A DNA stretch of 64,000 bases from an uncultured Ruegeria sp. (GTDB lineage: Bacteria > Pseudomonadota > Alphaproteobacteria > Rhodobacterales > Rhodobacteraceae). The DNA lies in assembly GCF_947497005.1 (NCBI RefSeq), contig NZ_CANMFF010000007.1, positions 124,001-188,000 of the forward strand, written 5' to 3'. Numbering within the stretch: the stretch's first letter is position 1; each line of letters starts with the position of its first letter. A program made the position numbers and the translations under genes. Of this stretch, positions 9,651-19,484 are shown one piece after another. The notes beneath the pieces are model-generated. The model was not told the origin of the DNA. It saw only the letters and a list, made by a program, of their open reading frames with translations, and did no database searches.

Positions 9651-10478
9651 ATGACCATCCCCATCTTCCTCATAGGTCTTGAACGCGCCACAGGGCGGGC
9701 GCGTTTGATGGAGCAGGAGCTGCAGAAGGCAGGCCTGTCGGCGACTCGCGTCAACGCTGTTGATTGCGACGCCGCCACGCGTGAGGATTTCCTGCGCGAT
9801 TGCCGGGCTGAGGGGCCATGGGGCTATTTCCACACCAAGGATATGGCCTGCACGCTCAGCCATGCCAAAGCGTGGGAGGCTGTGATTGCCTCGGGGGCAA
9901 AGCAGGCGTTGATCCTTGAGGATGACGTGTTCCTGACCCCGGAACTGGCAGACTGGTTAAACGATCCGTCCTGGTGGCCAGAAGATGCCGATATCGTCCG
10001 GTTCGAACGCTGGCGCAGCACGAAACTCTACGTCGCGCTTGGGCGCAAACGGTTAGTCCATCTGGGTCGGGAACTGCGCCTGATGCGCTCGCGCCATCCC
10101 GGTGGTGCGGCTTACGCGCTGACGCGGCAGGCGGCGCAGCATTTTCTGACTCAGAAACCCTATGACATCACGCTGGATGGCCTGTTGTTCAACCCGTCAG
10201 CTTCGGCTGCGGCGCGGCAGGTCAATATCTATCAGGTGATCCCGGCAATGGTTGAACAGGGAAACGAAGCACCGGACGAATACCAGATGGGTGCCCCCCG
10301 CGCGCGCCCCAAGGGCTGGCCACTGGTCCGGCAAAAAGTAAGGCGTGGCATCGCCGAAGTCAGCAGCGGCCTCCGCACGATGGCCAATCTGGCCCTGGGC
10401 CGCGCCACGCTCGAGAAGATTACCTATGCGCCGCAGGTTCTGCCTGCGACTGAACCCAATCAATCCAACACCGCCTAG
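9651..10478 (+). CDS. Glycosyltransferase family 25 (LPS/LOS type)
   Basis: The 275-residue protein begins with the GT25 pattern [21 protein letters not shown]. It carries [16 protein letters not shown] and the acidic LILEDDVFL motif (the EDD nucleotide-sugar/metal site) near residue 95, and [16 protein letters not shown] later. The family transfers sugars to lipooligosaccharide or other glycans on the cytoplasmic side. Its placement between sucC and sucD is odd. The upstream ribosome site is weak, and a sucD-like fragment ends 22 bp before the start, so coupling to that fragment is possible. Only 13 bp separate it from sucD. Confidence 0.85.
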   Translation: MTIPIFLIGLERATGRARLMEQELQKAGLSATRVNAVDCDAATREDFLRDCRAEGPWGYFHTKDMACTLSHAKAWEAVIASGAKQALILEDDVFLTPELADWLNDPSWWPEDADIVRFERWRSTKLYVALGRKRLVHLGRELRLMRSRHPGGAAYALTRQAAQHFLTQKPYDITLDGLLFNPSASAAARQVNIYQVIPAMVEQGNEAPDEYQMGAPRARPKGWPLVRQKVRRGIAEVSSGLRTMANLALGRATLEKITYAPQVLPATEPNQSNTA

Positions 10479-10491
10479 AGAAAGGGACAAA

Positions 10492-11373
10492 ATGGCAGTC
10501 CTCATCGACGAAAACACCAAAGTGATCTGTCAGGGCTTTACCGGCTCGCAGGGTACATTCCACAGCGAACAGGCCATTGCCTATGGCACCAAGATGGTCG
10601 GTGGCGTGACCCCCGGCAAAGGCGGGATGGAGCATCTGGGCCTGCCCGTGTTCAACTCGGTCCACGAGGCCAAACACGTGACCGAAGCCAATGCCTCGGT
10701 GATCTATGTTCCGCCGCCGTTTGCTGCGGATTCGATCCTCGAGGCGATTGATGCCGAGATGGAAGTGATCGTCTGCATCACCGAAGGCATCCCGGTTCTG
10801 GACATGATGAAGGTACAGCGCGCGTTGGAAGGCAGCAAATCGCGCCTGATTGGCCCGAACTGTCCCGGTGTCATCACGCCCGACGCCTGCAAAATCGGCA
10901 TCATGCCCGGCCACATCCACAAGCGCGGCTCGGTCGGCGTTGTGTCGCGCTCGGGCACTCTGACCTATGAGGCGGTCAAGCAGACCACCGATGTGGGTCT
11001 GGGCCAGTCCACCTGCGTCGGCATCGGCGGCGACCCGATCAAAGGCACCGAGCATATCGACGTGCTGGAATGGTTCCTGGCCGATGACGAAACCCACTCG
11101 ATCATCATGATCGGCGAAATCGGCGGTTCGGCCGAGGAAGAAGCCGCGCAATTCCTGGCAGATGAGGCCAAGAAGGGCCGCAAAAAGCCGACCGCCGGTT
11201 TCATCGCGGGCCGCACAGCCCCTCCGGGCCGCCGCATGGGCCACGCGGGCGCGATTGTCGCTGGCGGCAAGGGCGGTGCCGAGGACAAGATCGAAGCCAT
11301 GCGCAGTGCCGGTATCGTCGTGGCCGAAAGCCCGGCGCAGCTGGGTGAGGCTGTGCTGGAAGCGATTGGGTAA
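10492..11373 (+). CDS. sucD: Succinyl-CoA synthetase alpha subunit
   Basis: Carries the phosphohistidine intermediate of succinyl-CoA synthetase. The 293-residue product begins [20 protein letters not shown] with the CoA-binding fold, shows [11 protein letters not shown] and [21 protein letters not shown], and has the active-site His in [14 protein letters not shown] (about H251). The ATG is preceded by GAAAGGGA. A longer in-frame reading extends back into the glycosyltransferase gene and is not real. It is complete in itself despite the remnant copy of its start upstream. Confidence 0.97.
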   Translation: MAVLIDENTKVICQGFTGSQGTFHSEQAIAYGTKMVGGVTPGKGGMEHLGLPVFNSVHEAKHVTEANASVIYVPPPFAADSILEAIDAEMEVIVCITEGIPVLDMMKVQRALEGSKSRLIGPNCPGVITPDACKIGIMPGHIHKRGSVGVVSRSGTLTYEAVKQTTDVGLGQSTCVGIGGDPIKGTEHIDVLEWFLADDETHSIIMIGEIGGSAEEEAAQFLADEAKKGRKKPTAGFIAGRTAPPGRRMGHAGAIVAGGKGGAEDKIEAMRSAGIVVAESPAQLGEAVLEAIG

Positions 11374-11382
11374 GGCAAGACT

Positions 11383-12066
11383 GTGCGCTGTGCTCAACCA
11401 AAAATTGCGTTCGCAACAGCACTTATGGTGTTGTGTTGTTTTGGTTGGCACAGCGCCTCCGCTAAATCGAAGGGTTCATTGCTGACGCAAACCCTCCAGA
11501 CCTGCACTTCTCCCCCACTTAACATAGAGGAAGTTTCAGGCATTTTGACTGGGCAGGGTTGGGTAGAATTACGTTCTGAGACAGACTTTTCCACCTTGTT
11601 CGAAGATGCGTTTTCTCCCTTATGGGTGGCCCGTCGCTCGGGTCTTCCGAAAAGTTCTGCATCGTGGGACGGATTGATCAAGGCGACCGCCAACTTTCAT
11701 CTCAAAGACCTAGTTCCAAACGACTACAATTCGACAAAAGTCTTTGAAAATCTGCAAGATGACCCGACTTATCTGCTGGTTAGAATTACCAAACAAGGAG
11801 CGTCACAGTTTGAGTTGCGCTGCGATCTTGTGACGACACCTGCAGCCTCTGGCGAAGGCGAGCGGATTGAACGATTGCTAGATGCATCGGCGGATAGATT
11901 GGCAAAAACTGGAATCTCGCTGCATGGGGCTGAAGTTCCAGATAGCATTGTCGTTCGCCGCTCAGACCTTGTTGCGGTCGACCCGCAATTAATAGCAGCA
12001 TTAGGTGGGTCAGTGACTCATCACAGCGTATTGTTGCTAACTTCGGTCGAAGGAACAACTAAATGA
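11383..12066 (+). CDS. Secreted protein of unknown function inside the suc operon
   Basis: The 227-residue product begins with a GTG start and has a signal-peptide-like segment KIAFATALMVLCCFGWHSASA. The mature protein has few recognisable motifs; two cysteines (TCTSP near residue 41 and RCDLV near 149) may pair. No family is recognised. Sampled lines within it are about 43% GC, far below sucD and sucA. Its stop overlaps the start of the DUF805 gene (ATGA), so translation is coupled. Together with the low GC this suggests a foreign gene that has settled into the operon. Confidence 0.65.
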   Translation: MRCAQPKIAFATALMVLCCFGWHSASAKSKGSLLTQTLQTCTSPPLNIEEVSGILTGQGWVELRSETDFSTLFEDAFSPLWVARRSGLPKSSASWDGLIKATANFHLKDLVPNDYNSTKVFENLQDDPTYLLVRITKQGASQFELRCDLVTTPAASGEGERIERLLDASADRLAKTGISLHGAEVPDSIVVRRSDLVAVDPQLIAALGGSVTHHSVLLLTSVEGTTK

Positions 12067-12602
12067 CCTTCTCTGACGCCATCCGCACCTGTTTCTCCAA
12101 GTTCTTCACCTTCTCGGGCCGTGCCTCGCGCCCCGAATACTGGTTCTTTTTTCTTTTCATCGTGATCTGGAGCTTCATCGCAGGGATCATCGACTGGCAG
12201 TTCTTCACTCAGGTCGCGATCACAGAAAGCGACGAGGTCCAATCCATCACCGCTACGTCCCGCCAACCGGTGCAGAGCATCGTCGGTCTGATCGTGTTCT
12301 TCCCGCATCTGACCGTCGCATTCCGGCGGATGCACGATACCGGGCGCAGCGGGCTGTATGCTCTGCTGCCAATCCTGCTGATCCTCGGGGCCTTTGCGGT
12401 CCTGATCTTTGGTATCGGTATAGCCAGCCAGTTCCATGGTGGCACGCTGGATATTCTGTTCACCCGCGCAACATTGCTGATCGTCATTCCGACACTTATC
12501 GTTCTGTTTGTGTCGCCCCTTCTGGTTCTGTGGTGGCTGACCCGCCCCAGCCAGCCAGGTGCCAATCAATACGGTCCCAACCCACATGAGGTAGCCCAAT
12601 GA
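12063..12602 (+). CDS. DUF805 family inner-membrane protein
   Basis: The 179-residue protein shows the DUF805 pattern: N-terminal FTFSGRASRPEYWFFFLF, then several hydrophobic segments, the RRMHDTGRSGLYAL loop near residue 82, and a C-terminal segment ending TRPSQPGANQYGPNP. The function of the family is unknown. Both ends overlap neighbours by four bases (ATGA), with the low-GC gene upstream and sucA downstream, so it is tightly embedded in the suc operon. Its GC is close to that of the host, unlike the gene before it. Confidence 0.9.
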   Translation: MTFSDAIRTCFSKFFTFSGRASRPEYWFFFLFIVIWSFIAGIIDWQFFTQVAITESDEVQSITATSRQPVQSIVGLIVFFPHLTVAFRRMHDTGRSGLYALLPILLILGAFAVLIFGIGIASQFHGGTLDILFTRATLLIVIPTLIVLFVSPLLVLWWLTRPSQPGANQYGPNPHEVAQ

Positions 12603-15556
12603 CCGAACACTCGCCCAACTCTGCCTTTCATGCCTCAAGCTTCATGCAGGGGCATAATGCCGAATACCTTGAGCAGCTCTATGCCCAATACACCAAGAAC
12701 CCCGGTGCGGTGGATGCTGCCTGGGTCGAGTTCTTCAGGGCCATGGGCGACGCCGCACCGGATGTGCAGCGCGAAGCCGAAGGGCCATCATGGGCGCGCA
12801 CCGATTGGCCTCCGGTGCCTGCCGACGATCTGACTGGCGCCCTGACCGGGGAATGGGCCGAGATTGACGCCAAGGCGGCGGGCAAGAAGATCAAGGACAA
12901 GGCTGAGGCAAAGGGTGTCGAGGTCAGCGATGACCAGATCAAGCGCGCCGTTCTGGACAGCTTGCGCGCGCTGATGCTGATCCGGGCCTACCGGATCCGG
13001 GGTCATCTGGCCGCTGATCTGGACCCGCTTGGCATGCGCGCGGCCAGCAATCATCCCGAGCTGGATCCCAAGACATACGGGTTCACCGATGCCGACATGG
13101 ATCGCCCGATCTTCATCGACAATGTGCTGGGTCTGCAGGTCGCCTCAATGCGGCAGATCGTCGAGATCGTGAAGCGAACGTATTGTGGCACCTTCGCGCT
13201 GCAATACATGCATATCTCGAACCCTGAAGAAGCGGCTTGGCTGAAGGAACGGATCGAGGGTTATGGCAAGGAAATCGCGTTCACCAAGGAAGGCCGCAAA
13301 GCCATCCTGAACAAGATGGTCGAGGCTGAAGGCTTTGAGAAATTCCTGCATGTCAAATACATGGGCACCAAGCGCTTTGGTCTGGACGGCGGTGAAGCGC
13401 TGATCCCCGCGATGGAACAGATCATCAAGCGCGGTGGCGCGCTTGGCCTTAGCGATATCGTTATCGGGATGCCCCACCGGGGCCGTCTGAACATTCTGGC
13501 CAACGTGATGCGAAAGCCCTATCGCGCCATTTTCAATGAATTTCAGGGCGGTAGCTTCAAGCCGGACGAAGTGGATGGGTCGGGTGATGTGAAATATCAC
13601 CTCGGGGCCTCCAGCGACCGCGAGTTTGACGGCAACAGCGTGCACCTGTCGCTGACTGCCAACCCCTCGCATCTCGAAGCTGTGAACCCGGTGGTTCTGG
13701 GCAAGGTCCGCGCCAAGCAGGACCAGTTGGGCGATACAGATCGCACAAGGGTTATGGCCATCCTGCTGCACGGGGATGCGGCCTTTGCCGGTCAGGGCGT
13801 TGTCGCTGAAGGCTTTGGCCTGAGTGGTCTGCGCGGGCATCGCACCGGCGGCACCATGCATATCGTTGTGAACAACCAAATCGGGTTTACCACTGCACCG
13901 CATTTCTCACGCTCCAGCCCCTATCCGACGGATATCGCGCTGATGGTCGAGGCACCGATTTTCCACGTGAACGGTGATGACCCCGAAGCTGTCGTTCACG
14001 CGGCCAAGGTGGCGACCGAGTTCCGCCAGAAATTCCACAAGGACGTGGTTCTGGATATCTTCTGCTACCGCCGGTTCGGGCATAACGAGGGCGATGAGCC
14101 CATGTTCACCAACCCGATCATGTACAAGAAGATCAAGACTCATAAGACCACGCTGTCCCTGTACACAGAGCGCCTGGTTCGGGACGGCCTGATCCCCGAA
14201 GGCGAGATCGAGGATATGAAAGCGGCCTTTCAGGCCCATCTGAACGATGAATTCGAAGCCGGCAAAGACTATAAGCCCAACAAAGCCGACTGGCTGGATG
14301 GACGATGGTCACATCTGGACAAGAACAAGGACGAATACGTGCGCGGCGACACCGCAATCTCGCCCGAGACGATGGCCCAGATCGGCAACACCCTGACCCA
14401 TGCGCCAACTGATATTGCTGTGCACAAGACGGTTACGCGCCTGTTGGATCATAAGAAACAGATGTTCGACAGCGGCAAAGGCTTCGACTGGGCCACGGGC
14501 GAGGCACTGGCCTACGGCTCGCTGCTGACCGAGGGGTATCCGGTGCGCCTGTCCGGGCAGGACGCAACGCGCGGGACATTCAGTCAGCGCCACTCGGGTT
14601 TTGTGCATCAGGAAACCGAAGAGCGGTACTACCCCCTGAACAACATCCGCGCAGGCCAGTCGAAATACGAAGTGATCGACTCGATGTTGTCCGAATATGC
14701 GGTGCTGGGCTTTGAATACGGGTTCTCGCTGGCCGAACCCAACGCCCTGGTTCTATGGGAAGCGCAGTTCGGTGACTTTGCCAACGGCGCTCAGATCATG
14801 TTCGACCAATTCATTAGCTCGGGCGAATCAAAATGGCTGCGGATGTCCGGTTTGGTCTGCCTGCTGCCGCACGGGTTCGAAGGGCAAGGCCCCGAACACT
14901 CGTCAGCCCGCCTGGAGAGGTTTCTGCAGATGTGCGGTCAGGACAACTGGATCGTGGCGAACTGTACGACGCCCGCAAACTACTTCCACGTTCTGCGCCG
15001 TCAGTTGCACCGGACCTTCCGCAAGCCGCTGATTCTGGTAACGCCCAAGTCGCTGCTGCGCCACAAATTGGCCGTCAGTACTGCGGACGATTTCACCACA
15101 GGCTCCAGCTTCCACCGGGTGCTGTGGGATGACGCGCAGAAGGGCAATTCGGACACCAAATTGGTGGCAGATGACAAGATCAAACGGGTCGTCATGTGTT
15201 CGGGCAAGGTCTATTTCGATCTGCTGGAGGAACGCGACGCGCGTGGCATTGACGACATCTATCTGATGCGGATTGAACAGTTCTACCCCTTCCCGGCACA
15301 TTCACTGATCAACGAGCTCGAACGGTTCAAGAACGCCGAAATGGTCTGGTGTCAGGAAGAACCCAAGAACCAAGGCGCATGGACATTTATTGAACCCAAT
15401 ATCGAATGGGTTCTATCCCGTATCGGCGCAAAACACACTCGTCCGGCTTATGCCGGTCGCGCAACCTCGGCCTCGCCCGCGACGGGTCTGGCCAGCCAAC
15501 ACAAAGCCCAACAAGAAGCGCTGGTTAACGAAGCGCTGAGCATTGAAGGAAAGTAA
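12599..15556 (+). CDS. sucA: 2-oxoglutarate dehydrogenase E1 component
   Basis: Thiamine-diphosphate-dependent decarboxylation of 2-oxoglutarate and transfer of the succinyl group to the lipoyl domain of SucB. The 985-residue product has the N-terminal E2-binding segment (FMQGHNAEYLEQLYAQY), RIRGHLAADLDPLG, the GMPHRGRLNILANV active-site region, HGDAAFAGQGVVAE with the ThDP-magnesium GDxxF motif, and the C-terminal WCQEEPKNQGAW. Size and motifs are normal. It overlaps the DUF805 stop by four bases and is followed after 3 bp by sucB. Confidence 0.98.
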   Translation: MTEHSPNSAFHASSFMQGHNAEYLEQLYAQYTKNPGAVDAAWVEFFRAMGDAAPDVQREAEGPSWARTDWPPVPADDLTGALTGEWAEIDAKAAGKKIKDKAEAKGVEVSDDQIKRAVLDSLRALMLIRAYRIRGHLAADLDPLGMRAASNHPELDPKTYGFTDADMDRPIFIDNVLGLQVASMRQIVEIVKRTYCGTFALQYMHISNPEEAAWLKERIEGYGKEIAFTKEGRKAILNKMVEAEGFEKFLHVKYMGTKRFGLDGGEALIPAMEQIIKRGGALGLSDIVIGMPHRGRLNILANVMRKPYRAIFNEFQGGSFKPDEVDGSGDVKYHLGASSDREFDGNSVHLSLTANPSHLEAVNPVVLGKVRAKQDQLGDTDRTRVMAILLHGDAAFAGQGVVAEGFGLSGLRGHRTGGTMHIVVNNQIGFTTAPHFSRSSPYPTDIALMVEAPIFHVNGDDPEAVVHAAKVATEFRQKFHKDVVLDIFCYRRFGHNEGDEPMFTNPIMYKKIKTHKTTLSLYTERLVRDGLIPEGEIEDMKAAFQAHLNDEFEAGKDYKPNKADWLDGRWSHLDKNKDEYVRGDTAISPETMAQIGNTLTHAPTDIAVHKTVTRLLDHKKQMFDSGKGFDWATGEALAYGSLLTEGYPVRLSGQDATRGTFSQRHSGFVHQETEERYYPLNNIRAGQSKYEVIDSMLSEYAVLGFEYGFSLAEPNALVLWEAQFGDFANGAQIMFDQFISSGESKWLRMSGLVCLLPHGFEGQGPEHSSARLERFLQMCGQDNWIVANCTTPANYFHVLRRQLHRTFRKPLILVTPKSLLRHKLAVSTADDFTTGSSFHRVLWDDAQKGNSDTKLVADDKIKRVVMCSGKVYFDLLEERDARGIDDIYLMRIEQFYPFPAHSLINELERFKNAEMVWCQEEPKNQGAWTFIEPNIEWVLSRIGAKHTRPAYAGRATSASPATGLASQHKAQQEALVNEALSIEGK

Positions 15557-15559
15557 GCG

Positions 15560-17065
15560 ATGACGATTGAAGTTCGTGTTCCCACGCTTGGCGAGTCGGT
15601 CACCGAAGCCACAGTCGCAACCTGGTTCAAGAAACCCGGCGATGCCGTGGCTGTTGATGAGATGCTTTGTGAGCTTGAGACTGACAAAGTCACCGTCGAA
15701 GTACCTTCTCCCTCTGCTGGCGTGATGGGTGAGATTGTGGCCACCGAAGGCGAAACTGTAGGTGTTGATGCCCTGCTGGCAACGATTGCGGCTGGCGAAG
15801 GTGCGTCTCCTGCTCCGACAACTGCGCCAACTCCGGCTGCCGCACCAGCGGCGTCGGGCGGGTCGGTTGACGTAATGGTGCCGACACTTGGCGAATCCGT
15901 GACGGAAGCGACTGTTTCGACCTGGTTCAAGCAGGTCGGCGACAGCGTCGCGCAGGACGAGATGTTGTGTGAGTTGGAAACCGACAAGGTCTCGGTTGAA
16001 GTACCGGCCCCGGCTTCGGGCGTTCTGGCCGAAATCGTCGCGCCTGAAGGTGCAACTGTGGATGCAACCGCAAAGCTGGCCGTAATCTCTGGCGCTGCCG
16101 CAGGTGCTGCGCCCGCACCTGCTCCGGCGGCGGCAGCGGCAGCGGCTGCTGCAAGCACCGGCAAGGACGTTGCAAACGCTCCATCCGCCGAAAAAGCGAT
16201 GGCAGAGGCCGGGTTGTCCGCCGATCAGGTCACCGGCACAGGTCGCGATGGCCGCATCATGAAGGAAGACGTTGCAAAAGCCGTGGCGACGGCTGCGGCG
16301 CCGGCACCTGCAGCGGCTGCGCCCGTTGCCCAAGCGCCACGCGCGCCGGTTGCCGCCGAAGATGCCGGACGCGAAGAGCGTGTCCGTATGACCCGCCTGC
16401 GCCAGACCATCGCCAGACGTCTCAAGGATGCACAAAACACCGCCGCGATCCTGACCACCTACAATGAGGTGGACATGACCGAGGTGATGGCCCTGCGCAA
16501 CCAGTACAAGGACCAGTTCGAGAAGAAGCACGGCGCACGTCTGGGCTTTATGTCTTTCTTCACCAAAGCCTGCTGCCATGCCCTGAAAGAAGTTCCCGAA
16601 GTCAACGCCGAGATTGATGGCAATGACATCGTCTACAAGAACTTCGTGCATATGGGCGTTGCCGCCGGTACGCCGCAGGGCCTGGTGGTTCCGGTCATCC
16701 GCGACGCGGACAGCATGTCATTTGCAGCGATCGAAAAGGCTATTGCTGAAAAAGGCAAGCGCGCCCGTGACGGCAAGCTTTCGATGGCAGAAATGCAGGG
16801 CGGCACCTTCACCATCTCGAACGGCGGTGTCTATGGCTCGCTGATGTCGTCGCCAATCCTGAACCCTCCGCAGTCGGGTATTCTGGGCATGCACAAGATC
16901 CAGGACCGTCCGATGGTCATCAATGGTGAGATCAAGATCCGCCCGATGATGTATCTGGCGCTGTCCTATGATCACCGCATCGTTGACGGCAAAGGCGCGG
17001 TGACGTTCCTTGTTCGTGTGAAAGAGGCGCTGGAAGATCCGCGCCGCCTGCTGATGGATCTGTAA
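15560..17065 (+). CDS. sucB: 2-oxoglutarate dehydrogenase E2 with two lipoyl domains
   Basis: Dihydrolipoyl succinyltransferase core of the 2-oxoglutarate dehydrogenase complex. The 501-residue protein has two lipoyl domains in tandem. Both carry ELETDKV with lipoyl lysines at K43 and K143, exactly 100 residues apart. An Ala/Pro-rich linker follows, then the E1/E3-binding domain near residues 207-242 ([20 protein letters not shown]). The catalytic domain ends in [11 protein letters not shown] (H472, D476). E. coli SucB has a single lipoyl domain and about 405 residues, so the extra length here is the duplicated domain and its linker. Confidence 0.97.
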   Translation: MTIEVRVPTLGESVTEATVATWFKKPGDAVAVDEMLCELETDKVTVEVPSPSAGVMGEIVATEGETVGVDALLATIAAGEGASPAPTTAPTPAAAPAASGGSVDVMVPTLGESVTEATVSTWFKQVGDSVAQDEMLCELETDKVSVEVPAPASGVLAEIVAPEGATVDATAKLAVISGAAAGAAPAPAPAAAAAAAAASTGKDVANAPSAEKAMAEAGLSADQVTGTGRDGRIMKEDVAKAVATAAAPAPAAAAPVAQAPRAPVAAEDAGREERVRMTRLRQTIARRLKDAQNTAAILTTYNEVDMTEVMALRNQYKDQFEKKHGARLGFMSFFTKACCHALKEVPEVNAEIDGNDIVYKNFVHMGVAAGTPQGLVVPVIRDADSMSFAAIEKAIAEKGKRARDGKLSMAEMQGGTFTISNGGVYGSLMSSPILNPPQSGILGMHKIQDRPMVINGEIKIRPMMYLALSYDHRIVDGKGAVTFLVRVKEALEDPRRLLMDL

Positions 17066-17067
17066 TC

Positions 17068-17337
17068 ATGGCGACACATGTACTCTGGCAGGCCGATGTG
17101 GCCGATTTCGACGTCTGGCTGAAAGTGTTCCGCGAAGACAAGCCGATGCGCAAGGCTGCGGGCATCCGCGACCTGCATGTCTGGCGCGATCCTGATCAGC
17201 GCGACCATGCGGTTGCCATGTTCGAAGTTACCAGCCTCGACAAGGCCCGGGCCTTTTTCGGGTCCGAAGAACTGGCGATGCATCACGAGCGTGGCGGTAT
17301 TGCACATATCAGCATCAAGCTGCTGGAACCGGTATAA
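17068..17337 (+). CDS. Small protein, probable dimeric alpha-beta barrel
   Basis: The 89-residue protein has no signal or membrane segment. The pattern FDVWLKVFREDKPMRKAAGI, then VAMFEVTSLDKARAFF, then ELAMHHERGGI is that of a ferredoxin-like dimeric alpha-beta barrel, as in small monooxygenase- or cyclase-like proteins. No catalytic residues can be assigned. It begins 2 bp after sucB and is clearly part of the operon. Its role there is unknown; a stress or heme-related link would be guesswork. Confidence 0.7.
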   Translation: MATHVLWQADVADFDVWLKVFREDKPMRKAAGIRDLHVWRDPDQRDHAVAMFEVTSLDKARAFFGSEELAMHHERGGIAHISIKLLEPV

Positions 17338-17469
17338 GCAATTGCAGGGGCGGGTTCTCATCGTCCCTGCGACCCCCTATCACGAAGGGAATGCCAAAGA
17401 GATGGAGTATCAATTGGTCGCCGGAGAATCCGGGTGCTAAAAGACGGGAAACGCGACGGAGATCCACTG

Positions 17470-18027
17470 ATGCCTCCGCCGCTGCAGACCGATTTGACCG
17501 ATCCCGCGCAGGGTTTGGGTTTGCTGGCACAGCAGATCAGCGATCACTCAGAGCTGGAAACGGACACAAGGATTGTTGTCCTGACGTTCATCCGACGGGT
17601 CGCGATGGTTTCCGCGCTGGTATTCCTTAGCGGTTGGGCACTTGGCCTGCTAAATTTCCGGACCGTATCGCGGCTGGCTGTTCAGTTGATATTCATCGCA
17701 GCAATGCTTGTCGGGCATGGCCGTTTTCGCGAACTGTATGCGCTGAGCAGACCTGTGTGGGCAAACTGGTTCTTCTACGGTCTGGTTGGCCTTGCTGCTG
17801 TTGTTCTCTTTTTTGCACCTGCGGGACAGTTGAGCATCCTGTCCGTCACCATGGCCGCTTATCTCATGCTTATCCCCCCGATCATTGGCGCAATTCTGGC
17901 CCTGAATGACCCGGCCAGGGCTGCGGCGCTCAGGAATATCGCCAGATACAGAAATGCGCTTCCTCGAAACCAAAGAAAACGCTTTGATGCAGAAACAAAA
18001 GTGCATCTGGCAGCTCACCGCGAATAG
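17470..18027 (+). CDS. Membrane protein of unknown function
   Basis: The 185-residue protein has a soluble N-terminus of about 45 residues and about four hydrophobic segments, beginning VAMVSALVFLSGWALGLL and ending IPPIIGAILALN. The short basic C-terminal tail, RNALPRNQRKRF, is probably cytoplasmic. No family is recognised. I chose the ATG with GGAG eight bases upstream; an in-frame GTG 36 bases earlier is possible. It sits between the 89-residue gene and lpd in the TCA operon. Confidence 0.65.
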   Translation: MPPPLQTDLTDPAQGLGLLAQQISDHSELETDTRIVVLTFIRRVAMVSALVFLSGWALGLLNFRTVSRLAVQLIFIAAMLVGHGRFRELYALSRPVWANWFFYGLVGLAAVVLFFAPAGQLSILSVTMAAYLMLIPPIIGAILALNDPARAAALRNIARYRNALPRNQRKRFDAETKVHLAAHRE

Positions 18028-18057
18028 CGGGTACCATACAAACAAGGGAAATGACCC

Positions 18058-19446
18058 ATGGCAAACTATGACGTTATTGTAATCGGCGCCGGCCCCGGCG
18101 GTTATGTTTGTGCCATCCGTTGTGCGCAGCTGGGTCTGAAAACCGCTGTGGTCGAAGGGCGCGAAGCGCTGGGCGGAACCTGCCTGAACGTGGGTTGCAT
18201 CCCGTCCAAGGCGCTGCTGCATGCCAGCCATCAGTTGCATGAGGCCGAGCATAACTTTGCCAAGATGGGCCTGAAGGGCAAATCTCCCTCCGTCGACTGG
18301 AAACAGATGCAAGCGTACAAAGATGAGGTCATCGACGGCAACACAAAAGGCATCGAGTTCCTGTTCAAGAAGAACAAGATCGACTGGCTGAAAGGTTGGG
18401 GATCGATCCCTGCCGCGGGTCAGGTCAAGGTGGGCGATGAGGTGCACGAGACCAAGAGCATTATCATCGCATCAGGGTCAGAGCCTTCCTCTCTGCCCGG
18501 TGTTGAAGTAGACGAGAAGGTTGTCGTGACCTCGACCGGAGCCTTGGCATTGGGCAAGATCCCCAAGAAGATGGTGGTGATCGGCGCCGGTGTAATCGGG
18601 CTGGAGCTGGGCTCGGTCTACAGCCGCTTGGGTGCCGAAGTAACCGTGATCGAATTCCTCAAAGAAATCACCCCAGGCATGGACCCCGAGGTGCAAAAGA
18701 CTTTCCAGCGTATCCTCAAGAAGCAGGGCCTGAAATTCATCATGGGCGCAGCGGTGCAGAAGACCGAAGCAACCAAGACCAAGGCCAAGGTGACCTACAA
18801 GCTGCTCAAGGACGACAGCGAGCATGTGATCGACGCCGACACCGTGCTGGTCGCCACCGGCCGCAAGCCGTATTCTGATGGTCTGGGACTGGAAGCTCTG
18901 GGCGTCGAGATGACACCGCGCGGCCAAATCAAGGTTGGTGCCGACTGGCAGACCAACGTACCGGGTGTCTATGCCATTGGCGACGTGACCGAAGGCCCGA
19001 TGCTGGCGCACAAAGCCGAAGACGAGGGCATGGCCGCGGCCGAGCAGGTTGCAGGCAAGCATGGTCATGTGAATTACGGCGTGATTCCAGGTGTGATCTA
19101 TACGTGGCCCGAGGTCGCCAATGTTGGTGAAACCGAGACGACGCTCAAGGAACAGGGCCGCGCCTACAAGGTTGGCAAGTTCATGTTCATGGGCAACGGC
19201 CGCGCCAAGGCAAACTTCGCAGCTGATGGGTTCGTGAAGATTCTGGCCGACAAGGAAACTGATCGTATTCTGGGTGCTCATATCATCGGCCCAGCAGCGG
19301 GCGATCTGATCCATGAGGTCTGTGTCGCAATGGAATTCGGCGCGTCCGCCGAGGATCTGGCTCTGACCTGTCACGCGCATCCGACCTATTCCGAAGCGGT
19401 GCGCGAGGCGGCGCTGGCCTGCGGCGACGGCCCAATCCACAGCTAA
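18058..19446 (+). CDS. lpdA: Dihydrolipoyl dehydrogenase
   Basis: E3 component that reoxidises the lipoyl groups of SucB and passes electrons to NAD. The 462-residue flavoprotein starts [20 protein letters not shown], has the redox disulfide in [16 protein letters not shown] (C42, C47), a second dinucleotide motif [17 protein letters not shown], and the C-terminal catalytic His-Glu in HAHPTYSEA (H441, E446). Its length is standard. The gene ends the suc/lpd operon, and a hairpin lies just after its stop. Confidence 0.97.
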   Translation: MANYDVIVIGAGPGGYVCAIRCAQLGLKTAVVEGREALGGTCLNVGCIPSKALLHASHQLHEAEHNFAKMGLKGKSPSVDWKQMQAYKDEVIDGNTKGIEFLFKKNKIDWLKGWGSIPAAGQVKVGDEVHETKSIIIASGSEPSSLPGVEVDEKVVVTSTGALALGKIPKKMVVIGAGVIGLELGSVYSRLGAEVTVIEFLKEITPGMDPEVQKTFQRILKKQGLKFIMGAAVQKTEATKTKAKVTYKLLKDDSEHVIDADTVLVATGRKPYSDGLGLEALGVEMTPRGQIKVGADWQTNVPGVYAIGDVTEGPMLAHKAEDEGMAAAEQVAGKHGHVNYGVIPGVIYTWPEVANVGETETTLKEQGRAYKVGKFMFMGNGRAKANFAADGFVKILADKETDRILGAHIIGPAAGDLIHEVCVAMEFGASAEDLALTCHAHPTYSEAVREAALACGDGPIHS

Positions 19447-19452
19447 CAACCT

Positions 19453-19484
19453 TGACCCCGGCGGTGATCAGCCCGTCGGGGTCA
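19453..19484. terminator. Hairpin between lpdA and convergent tetR-type gene
   Basis: A perfect 8-bp inverted repeat TGACCCCG / CGGGGTCA with a 16-base GC-rich loop begins 7 bp after the lpdA stop and overlaps the last codons of the convergent regulator gene. There is no clear T-run, so it may be a bidirectional but weak terminator. Confidence 0.45.

Noticed and set aside
15413..16651. A 412-codon reading opposite sucB, rich in Arg and Cys.
   Set aside because: It is the complement of the Ala/Pro-rich linkers of SucB.
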